The position numbers were made by a program, and so were the translations under genes. The notes beneath the pieces are model-generated. The model ran no database searches. It saw only the letters and a list, made by a program, of their open reading frames with translations, and was not told the DNA's origin. From Paucibacter sediminis (GTDB lineage: Bacteria; Pseudomonadota; Gammaproteobacteria; Burkholderiales; Burkholderiaceae_C), in the NCBI RefSeq assembly GCF_030254645.1, contig NZ_CP116346.1:4815001-4879000 (forward strand): a DNA stretch of 64,000 nucleotides, given 5' to 3'. Position 1 is the stretch's first letter. Each line of letters starts with the position of its first letter. Below, in pieces: positions 33,184 to 41,608 of the stretch.

Positions 33184-33966
33184 TCAGACTCCGAAACCGT
33201 CGTCGGCCTGTATCACCGCGCCGTTGATGAAGTGGCTTTCGTTGGCGCACAGCATCAGCAAGGTGGTGTCGAGATCGCGCGGATGGCCGACGCGCTTGCG
33301 CGGCAGCAGCTCCACCAGCTTCTTGCCCTGCTCGCTGCCCCAGTGGTGGTGGTTGATCTCGGTGTCGATATAGCCCGGGCAGATCGCATTCACATTGATG
33401 CCGTACTTGCCCCATTCCAGCGCCATCGCGCGCGTCATGTGGATCACCGCGGCCTTGCTCATCGAGTACACGCCGATCTGGCTCAGCACGCGCAGGCCAG
33501 CCATCGAAGCGATGTTGACGATGCGCCCGCCGGTGAAGGTGCCCGGCGCGGCGCCGCGCGCGCGCGCCAGCATGCGCTTGCCCACCTCCTGCGCCACGAA
33601 GAAGGCGCCGCGCACATTCGTGTCCATCACGAAGTCGTAGTCGTTGGGGCTCACGTCGGTGAGCTTCTGCGTGGTGCTGACACCCGAGTTGTTGATGAGG
33701 ATGTCGATCGTGCCCATCTCGGTCTCGGCATGGGCGACGGCGGACTTGATGCTGTCCAGATCGGTGACGTCGAGCGCCACCACATGGGCGTCGCCACCAC
33801 CGGCCTCGATCTCGGCACGCAGGGTCTTGAGGCGCTCGACGCGCCGGCCCGCCAGCACCACGCCGGCGCCGGCCTTGGAAAGCGTCTTGGCGAACTGCGC
33901 GCCCAGGCCGCTGGATGCGCCCGTCACCAGGGCCACGCGGCCCGCGAGATCGATGCTGTAGCTCAT
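33184..33966 (-). CDS. SDR-family oxidoreductase
   Basis: 260 residues of the classical short-chain dehydrogenase type: cofactor motif TGASSGLG (about 16-23), NNSG (NAG motif), catalytic Ser in NIASMAG and YxxxK as Y-S-M-S-K near 170. The C-terminus [13 protein letters not shown] fits the FabG-like branch. Substrate unknown; its position divergent from the ETF-QO gene hints at lipid or branched-chain acyl metabolism, but this is weak. Confidence 0.85.
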   Translation of the reverse strand: MSYSIDLAGRVALVTGASSGLGAQFAKTLSKAGAGVVLAGRRVERLKTLRAEIEAGGGDAHVVALDVTDLDSIKSAVAHAETEMGTIDILINNSGVSTTQKLTDVSPNDYDFVMDTNVRGAFFVAQEVGKRMLARARGAAPGTFTGGRIVNIASMAGLRVLSQIGVYSMSKAAVIHMTRAMALEWGKYGINVNAICPGYIDTEINHHHWGSEQGKKLVELLPRKRVGHPRDLDTTLLMLCANESHFINGAVIQADDGFGV

Positions 33967-34094
33967 GTCTTGTCCTTTGCAATCCTGCTGGGAACGATAG
34001 CACGCGGGCCCGCGCCAACGCTGTCGCGCGGGCGCCGCCGCCCGCCGTGCACAGCGTCGCGGACCAGACAGCCTAGACCGCCAACTCTAGGCAA

Positions 34095-34116
34095 AAATAG
34101 CACGATCGTTCTATTT
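34095..34116. promoter_or_regulatory. Near-perfect 22-bp palindrome upstream of ETF-QO gene
   Basis: Outer arms AAATAG (34095-34100) and CTATTT (34111-34116) flank a central ACGATCGT; only one symmetric pair is off (20 of 22 positions palindromic). It looks like a TetR-family operator. It lies 80 bp before the ETF-QO start and overlaps a weak -35 (TTCTAT, 34109-34114) that is 16 bp from a good -10 (TAGAAT, 34131-34136), so binding should repress. From memory, similar sites belong to fatty-acid degradation repressors of Betaproteobacteria (FadP type); not verified. Confidence 0.6.
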
Positions 34117-34196
34117 GAACTGCAGGCCCGTAGAATCCGCCGCAAACCGGTAAATGCCGGCGCCAAGTCCTCACTCAAAAAATCCAAGGATTCCCC

Positions 34197-35882
34197 ATGA
34201 GCTCTTCCGATCTGCTCGCCGAATACGGCCCACGCGAAAGCATGGAATACGACGTGGTGATCGTCGGCGCCGGCCCCGCCGGACTGGCGACGGCGATCCG
34301 GCTCAAGCAGCTGGCCGCCGAGCAGTCCAAGGAGATCTCGGTGGTGGTGCTGGAGAAGGGCTCGGAGCCCGGCGCCCACATCCTCTCGGGCGCGGTGATG
34401 GACCCGATCGCGCTCAACGAGCTGTTCCCGAACTGGAAGGAGCTGGGCGCGCCCGTGAACCAGGCGGTGACCGGCGACGACATCCTGTTCCTGAGCGAGA
34501 CCGGCTCGCGCAGCACGCCGCAATGGCTGATCCCCGAGTGCTTCCACAACGAGGGCAACTACGTCATCTCGCTGGGCGCACTGACCAAGTGGCTGGGCGA
34601 GCAGGCGGAAGCCCTGGGCGTGGAGATCTTCCCCGGCTTCACCGCCGCCGAAGTGCTGTACGACGACAAGGGCGCGGTGCGCGGCGTGGCCACCGGCAAT
34701 CTGGGCATTGGCAAGGACGGCAAGCCCAATGACAGCTTCCAGCTGGGCATGGAGCTGCTCGGCAAGTACACCGTGTTTGCCGAAGGCGCGCGCGGCCATC
34801 TGGGCAAGCAGCTGATCGCCAAGTACCAGCTCGACGCCGGCCGCGATGCGCAGAGCTGGGCCATCGGCATCAAGGAGCTGTGGGAGATCCCGGCCGAGCA
34901 GGCCAAGCCCGGCTATGTGCTGCACACCGCCGGCTGGCCGATCGCGGACGAAAGCTTCGGCGGCGGCTTCCTCTACCACCTGGAAGGCAACAAGGTCACG
35001 CTGGGCTTTGTGCTGGGTCTCAATTACGAGAACCCCTGGATGAGCCCCTTCGAGGAAATGCAGCGCTGGAAGACCCACCCGGACGTGCGCAAGCACATCG
35101 AGGGCGGCAAGCGCATCGGCTACGGCGCACGCGCCATCAACAACGGCGGCCTGCAGGCCCTGCCCAAGCAGGTGTTCCCGGGTGGCGCCCTGGTGGGCTG
35201 CGACGCCGGCTACCTGAACGCCTCGCGCATTAAGGGCAGCCATGCCGCCATCAAGACCGGCATGCTGGCCGCCGAGGCCGCTTTCGAGGCCGTGCAGGCC
35301 GGCCGCGCGCAGGATGAGCTCGCCGCCTACCCGGCCGCCTTCGAGCGCAGCTGGCTGCACACCGAGCTGCAAGCCACCAAGAACTTCAAGCTCTGGTTCA
35401 AGCACGGCAAGCTGGTCGGCAATCTGATGACTGGCATCGAGCAATGGCTGCTGCCCAAGCTGGGCGTGAAGGTGCCGCCCTGGACCCTGCACAACAGCAA
35501 GCCCGACCACCTGGCGCTGCGCCCGGCGGCCGAGATGCCCAAGATCGAGTACCCCAAGCCCGATGGCAAGCTGAGCTTCGACCGCCTCTCCTCGGTGTTC
35601 ATCTCCAACACCAACCATGAGGAGAACCAGCCGGCGCACCTGACGCTCAAGGACGCCTCGGTGCCGGTGGCCGTCAACCTCGCCAAGTACGCCGGCCCCG
35701 AGAGCCGCTACTGCCCGGCCGGGGTGTACGAATTCGTGAAGAACGACGACAACAGCGACCGCCTGCAGATCAATGCGCAGAACTGCGTGCATTGCAAGAC
35801 CTGCGACATCAAGGACCCGACGCAAAACATCGTCTGGGTCACGCCCGAGGGCGGCGGCGGACCGAACTACGCCGGTATGTAA
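34197..35882 (+). CDS. etfD: Electron transfer flavoprotein-ubiquinone oxidoreductase
   Basis: 561 residues, full length. N-terminal FAD motif VVIVGAGPAGLATAIRL (about 18-34), the ubiquinone-binding middle region (FGGGFLYHLEGNKVTLGFVLG), and a C-terminal [4Fe-4S] cluster domain with Cys residues in YCPAGVYE and CVHCKTCDIKDPTQNI. The enzyme takes electrons from ETF, reduced by acyl-CoA and related dehydrogenases, and passes them to ubiquinone at the inner membrane. Single gene, preceded by a candidate TetR-type operator. Confidence 0.96.
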   Translation: MSSSDLLAEYGPRESMEYDVVIVGAGPAGLATAIRLKQLAAEQSKEISVVVLEKGSEPGAHILSGAVMDPIALNELFPNWKELGAPVNQAVTGDDILFLSETGSRSTPQWLIPECFHNEGNYVISLGALTKWLGEQAEALGVEIFPGFTAAEVLYDDKGAVRGVATGNLGIGKDGKPNDSFQLGMELLGKYTVFAEGARGHLGKQLIAKYQLDAGRDAQSWAIGIKELWEIPAEQAKPGYVLHTAGWPIADESFGGGFLYHLEGNKVTLGFVLGLNYENPWMSPFEEMQRWKTHPDVRKHIEGGKRIGYGARAINNGGLQALPKQVFPGGALVGCDAGYLNASRIKGSHAAIKTGMLAAEAAFEAVQAGRAQDELAAYPAAFERSWLHTELQATKNFKLWFKHGKLVGNLMTGIEQWLLPKLGVKVPPWTLHNSKPDHLALRPAAEMPKIEYPKPDGKLSFDRLSSVFISNTNHEENQPAHLTLKDASVPVAVNLAKYAGPESRYCPAGVYEFVKNDDNSDRLQINAQNCVHCKTCDIKDPTQNIVWVTPEGGGGPNYAGM

Positions 35883-35922
35883 ACGTGCTCTAAGCCGCGG
35901 CCCCGCCGGGGCGGTGACTTTT

Positions 35923-35957
35923 GACGCAGCCTCGGCGCCGGCCGCCCAGGCTGCGTC
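35923..35957 (+). terminator. Probable hairpin terminator after ETF-QO gene
   Basis: Perfect 10-bp arms GACGCAGCCT (35923-35932) and AGGCTGCGTC (35948-35957) around a 15-base GC loop, 40 bp after the stop. Only a weak T-run (CATTT) follows, so efficiency is uncertain. Confidence 0.5.
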
Positions 35958-36012
35958 GTCATTTCCGGCCGCCGCATTCCTACAATCCGCGCTGCTGTTT
36001 CCTGCGCGAGCC

Positions 36013-37749
36013 ATGGCCGATCCTGTTGTACCCCTGAACCGTCTTTGGCAGCTGCTGCGCTGCCTGCTGCTGAGCTGGCTGTGCCTCGCGGGTGCCGCGC
36101 AGGCGGCCGAGCTCGGCACGGGCGCCGCGCGCGTGGAACTCTGGCCCAGCCTCAGCATGCTGGCCGAGACCGGCCCGCGCCTGAGCGCCCAGGTAGCGCT
36201 GGCCGCGGCCCAGGCCGGGCAATTTGGCAGGCCGGACGGCGCCAAGGGGGCGCTGGGCCTGCGCCAGGGCGCCGTGTGGCTGCGCATCCCACTGCAAGTG
36301 GCCAGCCAGGACGATGGCGAATGGGTGCTGGAGCTGGACTACCCGCCGCTCAACCATGTCGAGGTCTATCTGCTCTACCAGGGGCAGATCCTGCAGCAGG
36401 CGACGCTGGGCAATCTGCAGCCGCGCGCCACGCGGCCGCTGGCGTCGCGCAACCATGCCCTGCCCCTGAGCCTGCCGCCCGGACGCCGCAGCGAGCTGCT
36501 GCTGCGCGTGCAGACCCAAGGGGCCATGACCGTGCCGATCACGCTCGCCAAGCCGGCGGCCTACCAGAGCCACGCCCTCTCGGAGCAACTGCTGCAAGGC
36601 CTGCTGAACGGCCTGGGCCTGGCCCTGCTGGTCTACAGCCTGGCGCAATGGCTCTCCTTGCGCGAGCCGCTGTTCGCCAAGTACGCGCTGCTGATCACCG
36701 GCAGCCTGCTGTTCTCGCTGCTGCAGTTCGGCACCGGCGCGCAGTTCCTGTGGCCCGATTCGATCTGGATGGAGCAGCATGCCGGCGGCCTCTCGGCGCT
36801 GATCGCCGCCTGCGGCTCCTATCTCTTCATCGAGCAGGCCTTGCAGGGCAGCTCGCTGCTGTTTCGCCGCCTGATGTGGGGCGGCGCCGCCCTCACCCAG
36901 CTCAGCGCGCTGGTGTTTGCCTTCGATCTGATCGACGTGCGCGTGATCACCGTGATCATCAGCACCCTGGGTCTGGCGCCCGCGGTGATGGGCCTGCCCG
37001 GGGCCCTGCGCCGGGCGCGCCAGCGCGACGCGATCGGCTGGTGCCTGCTGCTGGCCTGGCTGGTCTACCTGCTCACCACCGCGGTGGCGATCGGCGTCAT
37101 CAAGGGCCGCCTGGACGCCAACTTCTGGACCCTGCATGCCTTCCAGTTCGGCGCCAGCTTCGACATGCTGATGTTCATGCGCGTGCTGGGCCTGCGCACC
37201 GCGGCGATCAAGCAGGCCGCCGCCGAGGCCCGGCACGAGCGCGACCTGCTGCACGCGCTGGCGCACACCGATGCCCTCACCGGCCTGGCGAACCGGCGCG
37301 GCCTGCAGCTGCGCATGGACGAGCTGCTGGCCAGGCGCCGCCCCGAGCATCAGCTGGCCCTGTTCCTGCTGGACCTGAACGGCTTCAAGCAGGTCAACGA
37401 CCGCCATGGCCACGAGACCGGCGACGCCCTGCTGGTGGCGGTGGCGCGCCGCCTGCAGGCCAAGCTGCATCCGGGCGATCTGGTGGCGCGCCTGGGCGGC
37501 GACGAGTTCGTGGTGGTGTGCGCCGAGCTGAGCCAGCCCCAACAGGCCGAGGCCCTGGGCGAGCGCCTGCTCGAGGCCTTCAGCTCGCCCTTCCAGATCG
37601 GCACGCTCAGCTGCGAGCTGGGCATGGCCCTGGGCCAGGCGCTCGCCCCGCAGGATGGCGGCGGGCTGCCGGAGCTGCTGGCCCATGCCGACGCCGCCAT
37701 GTACCGGGGCAAGCGCGCGCAAAGCGCGGCCGCCTTCTTCGCGCCCTGA
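36013..37749 (+). CDS. 7TMR-DISM diguanylate cyclase (GGDEF)
   Basis: 578 residues from the ATG at 36013. Signal peptide (to about 32), a periplasmic 7TMR-DISM extracellular domain (about 40-185, with QGAVWLRIPLQ), seven membrane helices (about 195-400), then a GGDEF domain (about 415-575). The active motif GGDEF is intact at residues 495-499, and the N-terminal DALTGLANRR is present, so c-di-GMP synthesis is likely. The inhibitory I-site RxxD reads HPGD (His486, Asp489), so product inhibition is probably lost. The periplasmic ligand, often a carbohydrate or lipid, is unknown. Confidence 0.88.
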   Translation: MADPVVPLNRLWQLLRCLLLSWLCLAGAAQAAELGTGAARVELWPSLSMLAETGPRLSAQVALAAAQAGQFGRPDGAKGALGLRQGAVWLRIPLQVASQDDGEWVLELDYPPLNHVEVYLLYQGQILQQATLGNLQPRATRPLASRNHALPLSLPPGRRSELLLRVQTQGAMTVPITLAKPAAYQSHALSEQLLQGLLNGLGLALLVYSLAQWLSLREPLFAKYALLITGSLLFSLLQFGTGAQFLWPDSIWMEQHAGGLSALIAACGSYLFIEQALQGSSLLFRRLMWGGAALTQLSALVFAFDLIDVRVITVIISTLGLAPAVMGLPGALRRARQRDAIGWCLLLAWLVYLLTTAVAIGVIKGRLDANFWTLHAFQFGASFDMLMFMRVLGLRTAAIKQAAAEARHERDLLHALAHTDALTGLANRRGLQLRMDELLARRRPEHQLALFLLDLNGFKQVNDRHGHETGDALLVAVARRLQAKLHPGDLVARLGGDEFVVVCAELSQPQQAEALGERLLEAFSSPFQIGTLSCELGMALGQALAPQDGGGLPELLAHADAAMYRGKRAQSAAAFFAP

Positions 37750-37773
37750 GGGCCGCGACTGCCGGGTTCAGCC

Positions 37774-38217
37774 TCAGAGCAGGCAGTCGTAGCGCAGAAA
37801 GCCGCGGTGCTGGGCCACGCGCTCGTACAGCGCGCGGGCACGCTGGTTGTCGCGATGCGTCAGCCAGTAGGTGCGGGTGGCGCCATGCGCTTGGGCGCGC
37901 GCGGCCACCGCGGTGATCAGGGCCTGCGCCGCCCCCTTACCGCGCGCCTGCTCGGCCACGAACAGGTCCTGCAGATAGCAGACCGCCGGGCTCCAGGTGC
38001 TGGCATGGAACAGGTAATGCGTGAGGCCGATCAGCTGCCCGCCCTGCTCCAGCACCAGGCCGTGCACGACCTCGCCCGCCAGCAGGCGCTGCCAGGCCAG
38101 CTCATAGTCGGCATCGGCCAGCTCGGTCTCGTAGAAGGCCTTGTAGCCGCGCGCCAGGCGCTCCCAGCCGGCACGGTCGCCCGCGCGCGGGACGCGAATC
38201 TCGAAGCTGCTGCTCAT
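37774..38217 (-). CDS. GNAT-family N-acetyltransferase
   Basis: 147 residues. Start at 38215-38217, spaced 7 bp from GAGGGG; an ATG 6 bp earlier is too close to that ribosome site. The acetyl-CoA motif A is LQDLFVAEQARGKGAAQAL (R/Q-x-x-G-x-G/A form) and the C-terminal YERVAQHRGFLRYD is typical of GNATs. Substrate unknown. It follows the PaiB gene by 11 bp; in Bacillus the pai locus likewise couples an acetyltransferase (PaiA) with PaiB, so a joint role with the FMN-binding regulator is plausible. Confidence 0.85.
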   Translation of the reverse strand: MSSSFEIRVPRAGDRAGWERLARGYKAFYETELADADYELAWQRLLAGEVVHGLVLEQGGQLIGLTHYLFHASTWSPAVCYLQDLFVAEQARGKGAAQALITAVAARAQAHGATRTYWLTHRDNQRARALYERVAQHRGFLRYDCLL

Positions 38218-38228
38218 CGTCATGCCCC

Positions 38229-38846
38229 TCAAATGCCCAGCCGGTCCATCCAGCGCAGCAGCTGCGCACCGTTGTCGCCCTCGCGGGCATAGTGCTCGCG
38301 CAGCCGCGCGCGCTCGCCGGCGGCGCGGTTCTGGCTCAGCTTGGCCTTGGCCTCCCAGCTCCGGACATGGATGCGAAAACCCACGATGGCGGCCAGCAGC
38401 TTGTGCTGGAAATCCTCCGGCAACCCCATCCACTGCGCCGCATATTCCGGCTCGTGCTGGGCGATCAGGCGCTTGAGCAGGCGATCCTTGGCGAGCGGCT
38501 CGTCCACCAGCTCCAGCCGGCCGCGCACATGCAGCGCCAGGTAGTTCCAGGTCGGCACGCTCAGCTGGGTGTCGTACAGGCGCGGCGACACATAGCCGCC
38601 GGGCCCGCTGAATACCACCAGCAGCTCCGGCTGCGCCGCCAGCCAGGCATGCTGGGGATTGGCGCGCGCCATATGGCCCTCCAGCCACCAGCCACCCGCG
38701 GCGTCTGCTCCCCAGCTCAGCGGCAGATGCGAGGCAAAGCTGTGCCCGTCGGCGTCCGGGCCGATCAGCAGGGCCAGCGGATGCTCGGCGATGAGCTGGC
38801 GCGCCAGCGCCAGGTCCTGCATGCGGAATTGCGGCGGGTTGTACAT
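38229..38846 (-). CDS. PaiB-family FMN-binding transcriptional regulator
   Basis: 205 residues beginning MYNPPQFRMQD, the conserved PaiB start. Later blocks: LPLSWGADAAGGWWLEGHMARANPQ, VFSGPGGYVSPRLY and VPTWNYLALHVRG, then KLSQNRAAGER at the C-terminus. The fold is a split-barrel flavin binder; in Bacillus PaiB represses sporulation and protease genes, and other members may act in heme or flavin chemistry. It is divergent from a MocR regulator gene with 90 bp between, which makes it a likely target of that regulator. Confidence 0.88.
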   Translation of the reverse strand: MYNPPQFRMQDLALARQLIAEHPLALLIGPDADGHSFASHLPLSWGADAAGGWWLEGHMARANPQHAWLAAQPELLVVFSGPGGYVSPRLYDTQLSVPTWNYLALHVRGRLELVDEPLAKDRLLKRLIAQHEPEYAAQWMGLPEDFQHKLLAAIVGFRIHVRSWEAKAKLSQNRAAGERARLREHYAREGDNGAQLLRWMDRLGI

Positions 38847-38892
38847 CGCGGCCCTGCTCCTTGAAAGTTGATGCACCACTGTAGCCAGGCGC

Positions 38893-38937
38893 TTGGTACG
38901 ATGAAAGTTCCAACTTCCTGCAATATGGAGGTACCAA
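38893..38937. promoter_or_regulatory. Candidate MocR operator between paiB and mocR-like genes
   Basis: TTGGTAC (38893-38899) and GTACCAA (38931-38937) are perfect inverted copies 31 bp apart. A second signal, GAAAGTT, occurs twice in the same gap (near 38865 and 38903). The right arm reaches into the MocR-gene start. MocR regulators typically bind paired sites in such divergent gaps. Confidence 0.4.
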
Positions 38938-40400
38938 TGCCCAAGGGTACGCTGGCCCTGGATCCGGCCGGCATGTCGGTGGATCGCGGCCAGCCGCTGG
39001 TGCCGCAACTGCATGCGCAGCTCAAGGCGCGCATCCTGAGCGGGCAGCTGGCGGCGGGCGCGCGCCTGCCCACCACGCGCGCCCTCGCCGGCGCGCTGGG
39101 GCTCTCGCGCAACACCGTCGTGCGCGTCTACGAGCAATTGCTGGACGAAGGCTATATCAAGGGCCGCACCGGCGACGGCAGCTATGTCAGCGAACTGCAC
39201 GGCGCTTCGGCCCATGCACCCAAGGCTGCCGAGCCGCTGCGCATGCCGGACGGCCCGCTGTGGCAGCGCCTGCAGGCCTACCAGCCCGCGCGCATGCCCG
39301 AGGGGCCGGCGCGCGCCTTCCGCTATGGCATGCCGGCGCTGGATCTGTTCCCGGCCGAGGTCTGGTCGCGCCTGCATGCCCGCTTCTGGCGCCATCCCGC
39401 CAGCCGCGCGCTGGGCTACTCGGACCCGGCCGGGCTGCCCCGGCTGCGCCGCCAGGTGGCCGACTATCTCAGCCATGCGCGCGGCCTGAACTGCGAGCCC
39501 GAGCAGGTGATCATCACCACCGGCTCGCAGCAGGCCATCAGCCTGGCGGCGCTGGCGCTGCTGCGCGCGGGCGACCGCGTCGCCACCGAGAGCCCGGGCT
39601 ACCGCGCCGCCGCGGCGGCGCTGGGCCTGCTGGGCAACCAAGTGCTGCGCGTGCCGCTGGACGAGCAGGGGCTGCGGGTGGGCGCGCTGGAGGCGCTGGG
39701 GCCCTGCCGGCTGGTCTACGTGACGCCCTCGCACCAGTTCCCCAGCGGGGTCACGATGACGCCGGCGCGCCGGCTCGAACTGCTGGACTGGGCGCGCCGC
39801 CACGACGCCTTCGTGATCGAGGACGACTACGACGGCGAGTACCGCTACACCGGCGTGCCGCTGGCACCGCTGGCCGCGCTGGACGCGAGCGGCCGCACGC
39901 TCTATGTGGGCACCTTCTCCAAGCTGCTGTTCCCCGGCCTGCGCCTGGGCTATCTGCTGGCGCCGCCGGGCTGGGCCGAAACGCTGGCGCGCTTGCGTGC
40001 GGTGCTGGACCGCCACTCCGGCATTGCCGATCAACATGTGCTGGCCGATTTCATCGAGCAGGGTCATTTCCTGCGCCATGTGCGACGCGTGCGCCGCGCG
40101 GCACTGACGCGGCGCGACGCCCTGCTGGAGAGCTGGCAGCGCGCCTTTGGCCAGGCCTTGCCGCTGCGCCCGGTGGCCGCCGGCCTGCATGCCCTGCTAC
40201 CGCTGGAGAGCCCGGCGCAGGAGGCGCTCTATCTGCGCCTGGCCGAGCAGCAGGGCATCGAGCTGGGCGCGTTGCGGCAGATCGGTGCCGTGCCCGCGGC
40301 GAGCCAGCTGGCCGGCCTGGTGCTCGGCTTCGCGCCGGTGCCGGAAGCCCAGATCCAGAGCGCCGTGCAGACCCTGGCAAGGGCCTGGCGCAAGGCCTGA
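38937..40400 (+). CDS. MocR/GntR-family regulator with aminotransferase domain
   Basis: 487 residues from the ATG at 38937 preceded by GGAGG (38927-38931); earlier in-frame ATGs lack such a site. Residues about 15-80 are a GntR winged helix (RLPTTRALAGALGLSRNTVVRVYEQLLDEGYI), and 120-485 a fold-type I aminotransferase domain with YTSGSQ-like TTGSQQAISL and the PLP lysine in FSKLLFPGLRLGYL. Such regulators sense PLP with an amino compound. The neighbouring divergent PaiB/GNAT genes are its likely targets. Confidence 0.9.
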   Translation: MPKGTLALDPAGMSVDRGQPLVPQLHAQLKARILSGQLAAGARLPTTRALAGALGLSRNTVVRVYEQLLDEGYIKGRTGDGSYVSELHGASAHAPKAAEPLRMPDGPLWQRLQAYQPARMPEGPARAFRYGMPALDLFPAEVWSRLHARFWRHPASRALGYSDPAGLPRLRRQVADYLSHARGLNCEPEQVIITTGSQQAISLAALALLRAGDRVATESPGYRAAAAALGLLGNQVLRVPLDEQGLRVGALEALGPCRLVYVTPSHQFPSGVTMTPARRLELLDWARRHDAFVIEDDYDGEYRYTGVPLAPLAALDASGRTLYVGTFSKLLFPGLRLGYLLAPPGWAETLARLRAVLDRHSGIADQHVLADFIEQGHFLRHVRRVRRAALTRRDALLESWQRAFGQALPLRPVAAGLHALLPLESPAQEALYLRLAEQQGIELGALRQIGAVPAASQLAGLVLGFAPVPEAQIQSAVQTLARAWRKA

Positions 40401-40410
40401 CGGCCCAAGC

Positions 40411-41448
40411 TCAGGCGGCGGTTGCGCGCAGCGTCTGGCTGGGGGACTCACCGAACACGCGCTGATAGTCCTGGCCGAAGCGGCCCAGGTGGCAGAAGCC
40501 CCAGCGCAAGGCTAGATCGGTGATGCGCGTACCCGAGGCGGCGTTGAGCAGCTCGGCACGCACCTTGCGCAGCCGCACCTCGCGCAGCATGCGCATGGGG
40601 CTGACGCCACGGTAGCGCTGGAAGCCCAGGAAGAGGCTGCGCACGCTCACCCCCGCCAGTGCCGCCAGTCGCTCCGGCGTCAGCGGCTCGGCGCAATGCG
40701 CCAGCAGGTACTCCTCCACCAGGCGCACGCTGCGCGGCGCCACCGGCGGACAACTGCCCCCCAGCAACTCGCTGGCATCGTGCGGCAGGCTGCCCAGCAG
40801 CAGGGCCAGCAGCCGGTACTGCAGCTGCGCCGATGGCAGCTCGGCCAACGCGCCGTGATCGGCCACCTGGATCAGCGTCAGCAACAGGTCCTGCAGCAAC
40901 GGCTGCTCGTCCAGATGCAGCTGCGGCTGGAACTGTGGCAGCTGCATCACGGCGCGCCCCGTCCAGGCCGCGACAAAGCGGCGCAGCACCTCGGCCTCGA
41001 TGCGAACGCAGAGCTGGACATTGCTCGCATCCCAGTGCATGCGCAGGTCGGCGCCCGGCGAGACCAGGCTGGCGCAGCCGGGGTCGGAGCGGAATTCCTG
41101 GCCCGCGGTAGCGATGCGTGCCGAGCCGACGATGGGCAGCTGCAGCAGATAGAAGCGTTCCAGCGGTCCCGGCTGGATATCCACGCCTGCGCCGTAGCTG
41201 AGCTGGCTGATACCCAGCAGGCCGGCGTCCAGGTGCTGCATCTGCGCTACCAGCCTGGCACCGCGCTCGGGCTCCAGCCGGTGCGGGCGGAACACCCGGG
41301 CCACCGTGGCCTGCGCGCAATCGCGGTCGCTGGTGGTGAACAGCGTACGGCGTCGCTGTGCCCCCTGCCAGGCTTGCGCCAAGGCCTGCGCGGCCGAGCC
41401 GGGCGGCGCGCAGGCTGGGCTTGATGCGGAGGGGGTGAATGGGCTCAT
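40411..41448 (-). CDS. AraC-family activator of the adjacent aryl-catabolic operon (probable)
   Basis: 345 residues starting at 41446-41448; the frame extends upstream without homology. An N-terminal AraC_binding_2-like sensor (about 40-215) precedes a C-terminal AraC double helix-turn-helix (about 240-340: LTPERLAALAGVSVRSLFLGFQRYRGVSPMRML and RITDLALRWGFCHLGRFGQDYQRVFGESP). This architecture is common in activators of aromatic degradation genes (XylS, EutR, IifR types). It is divergent from the eight-gene operon starting at 41609, hence probably its regulator. Confidence 0.85.
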   Translation of the reverse strand: MSPFTPSASSPACAPPGSAAQALAQAWQGAQRRRTLFTTSDRDCAQATVARVFRPHRLEPERGARLVAQMQHLDAGLLGISQLSYGAGVDIQPGPLERFYLLQLPIVGSARIATAGQEFRSDPGCASLVSPGADLRMHWDASNVQLCVRIEAEVLRRFVAAWTGRAVMQLPQFQPQLHLDEQPLLQDLLLTLIQVADHGALAELPSAQLQYRLLALLLGSLPHDASELLGGSCPPVAPRSVRLVEEYLLAHCAEPLTPERLAALAGVSVRSLFLGFQRYRGVSPMRMLREVRLRKVRAELLNAASGTRITDLALRWGFCHLGRFGQDYQRVFGESPSQTLRATAA

Positions 41449-41527
41449 GACACAGCTCAATGTAATGAGTCGGCCGCGGCAACGCCAGATGAGCAACCTC
41501 AGTGCCGCTGCGCTTTCTTGCGCTGAA

Positions 41528-41553
41528 CGGATAAAGCCTGCGCCGCCCGGATA
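41528..41553 (+). promoter_or_regulatory. Direct repeats CGGATA with 20-bp period, candidate AraC site
   Basis: CGGATA occurs at 41528-41533 and 41548-41553, each followed two bases later by GC-rich similar sequence (GCCTGCGCC / GCGCGCC). Two-turn spaced direct repeats are the usual binding pattern of XylS/AraC activators. They lie 56-81 bp before the first gene of the operon, in a 160-bp divergent gap. Confidence 0.4.
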
Positions 41554-41608
41554 GTGCGCGCCACACCTCGCGCCGGACCATCCGGGCATCGCTCAACAGG
41601 AGAGAACG

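Noticed and set aside
33991-34004. Second copy of the ETF-QO palindrome near the SDR start
   Set aside because: Only a GAACGAT half matches; symmetry and flanks are lost, so it is probably chance.
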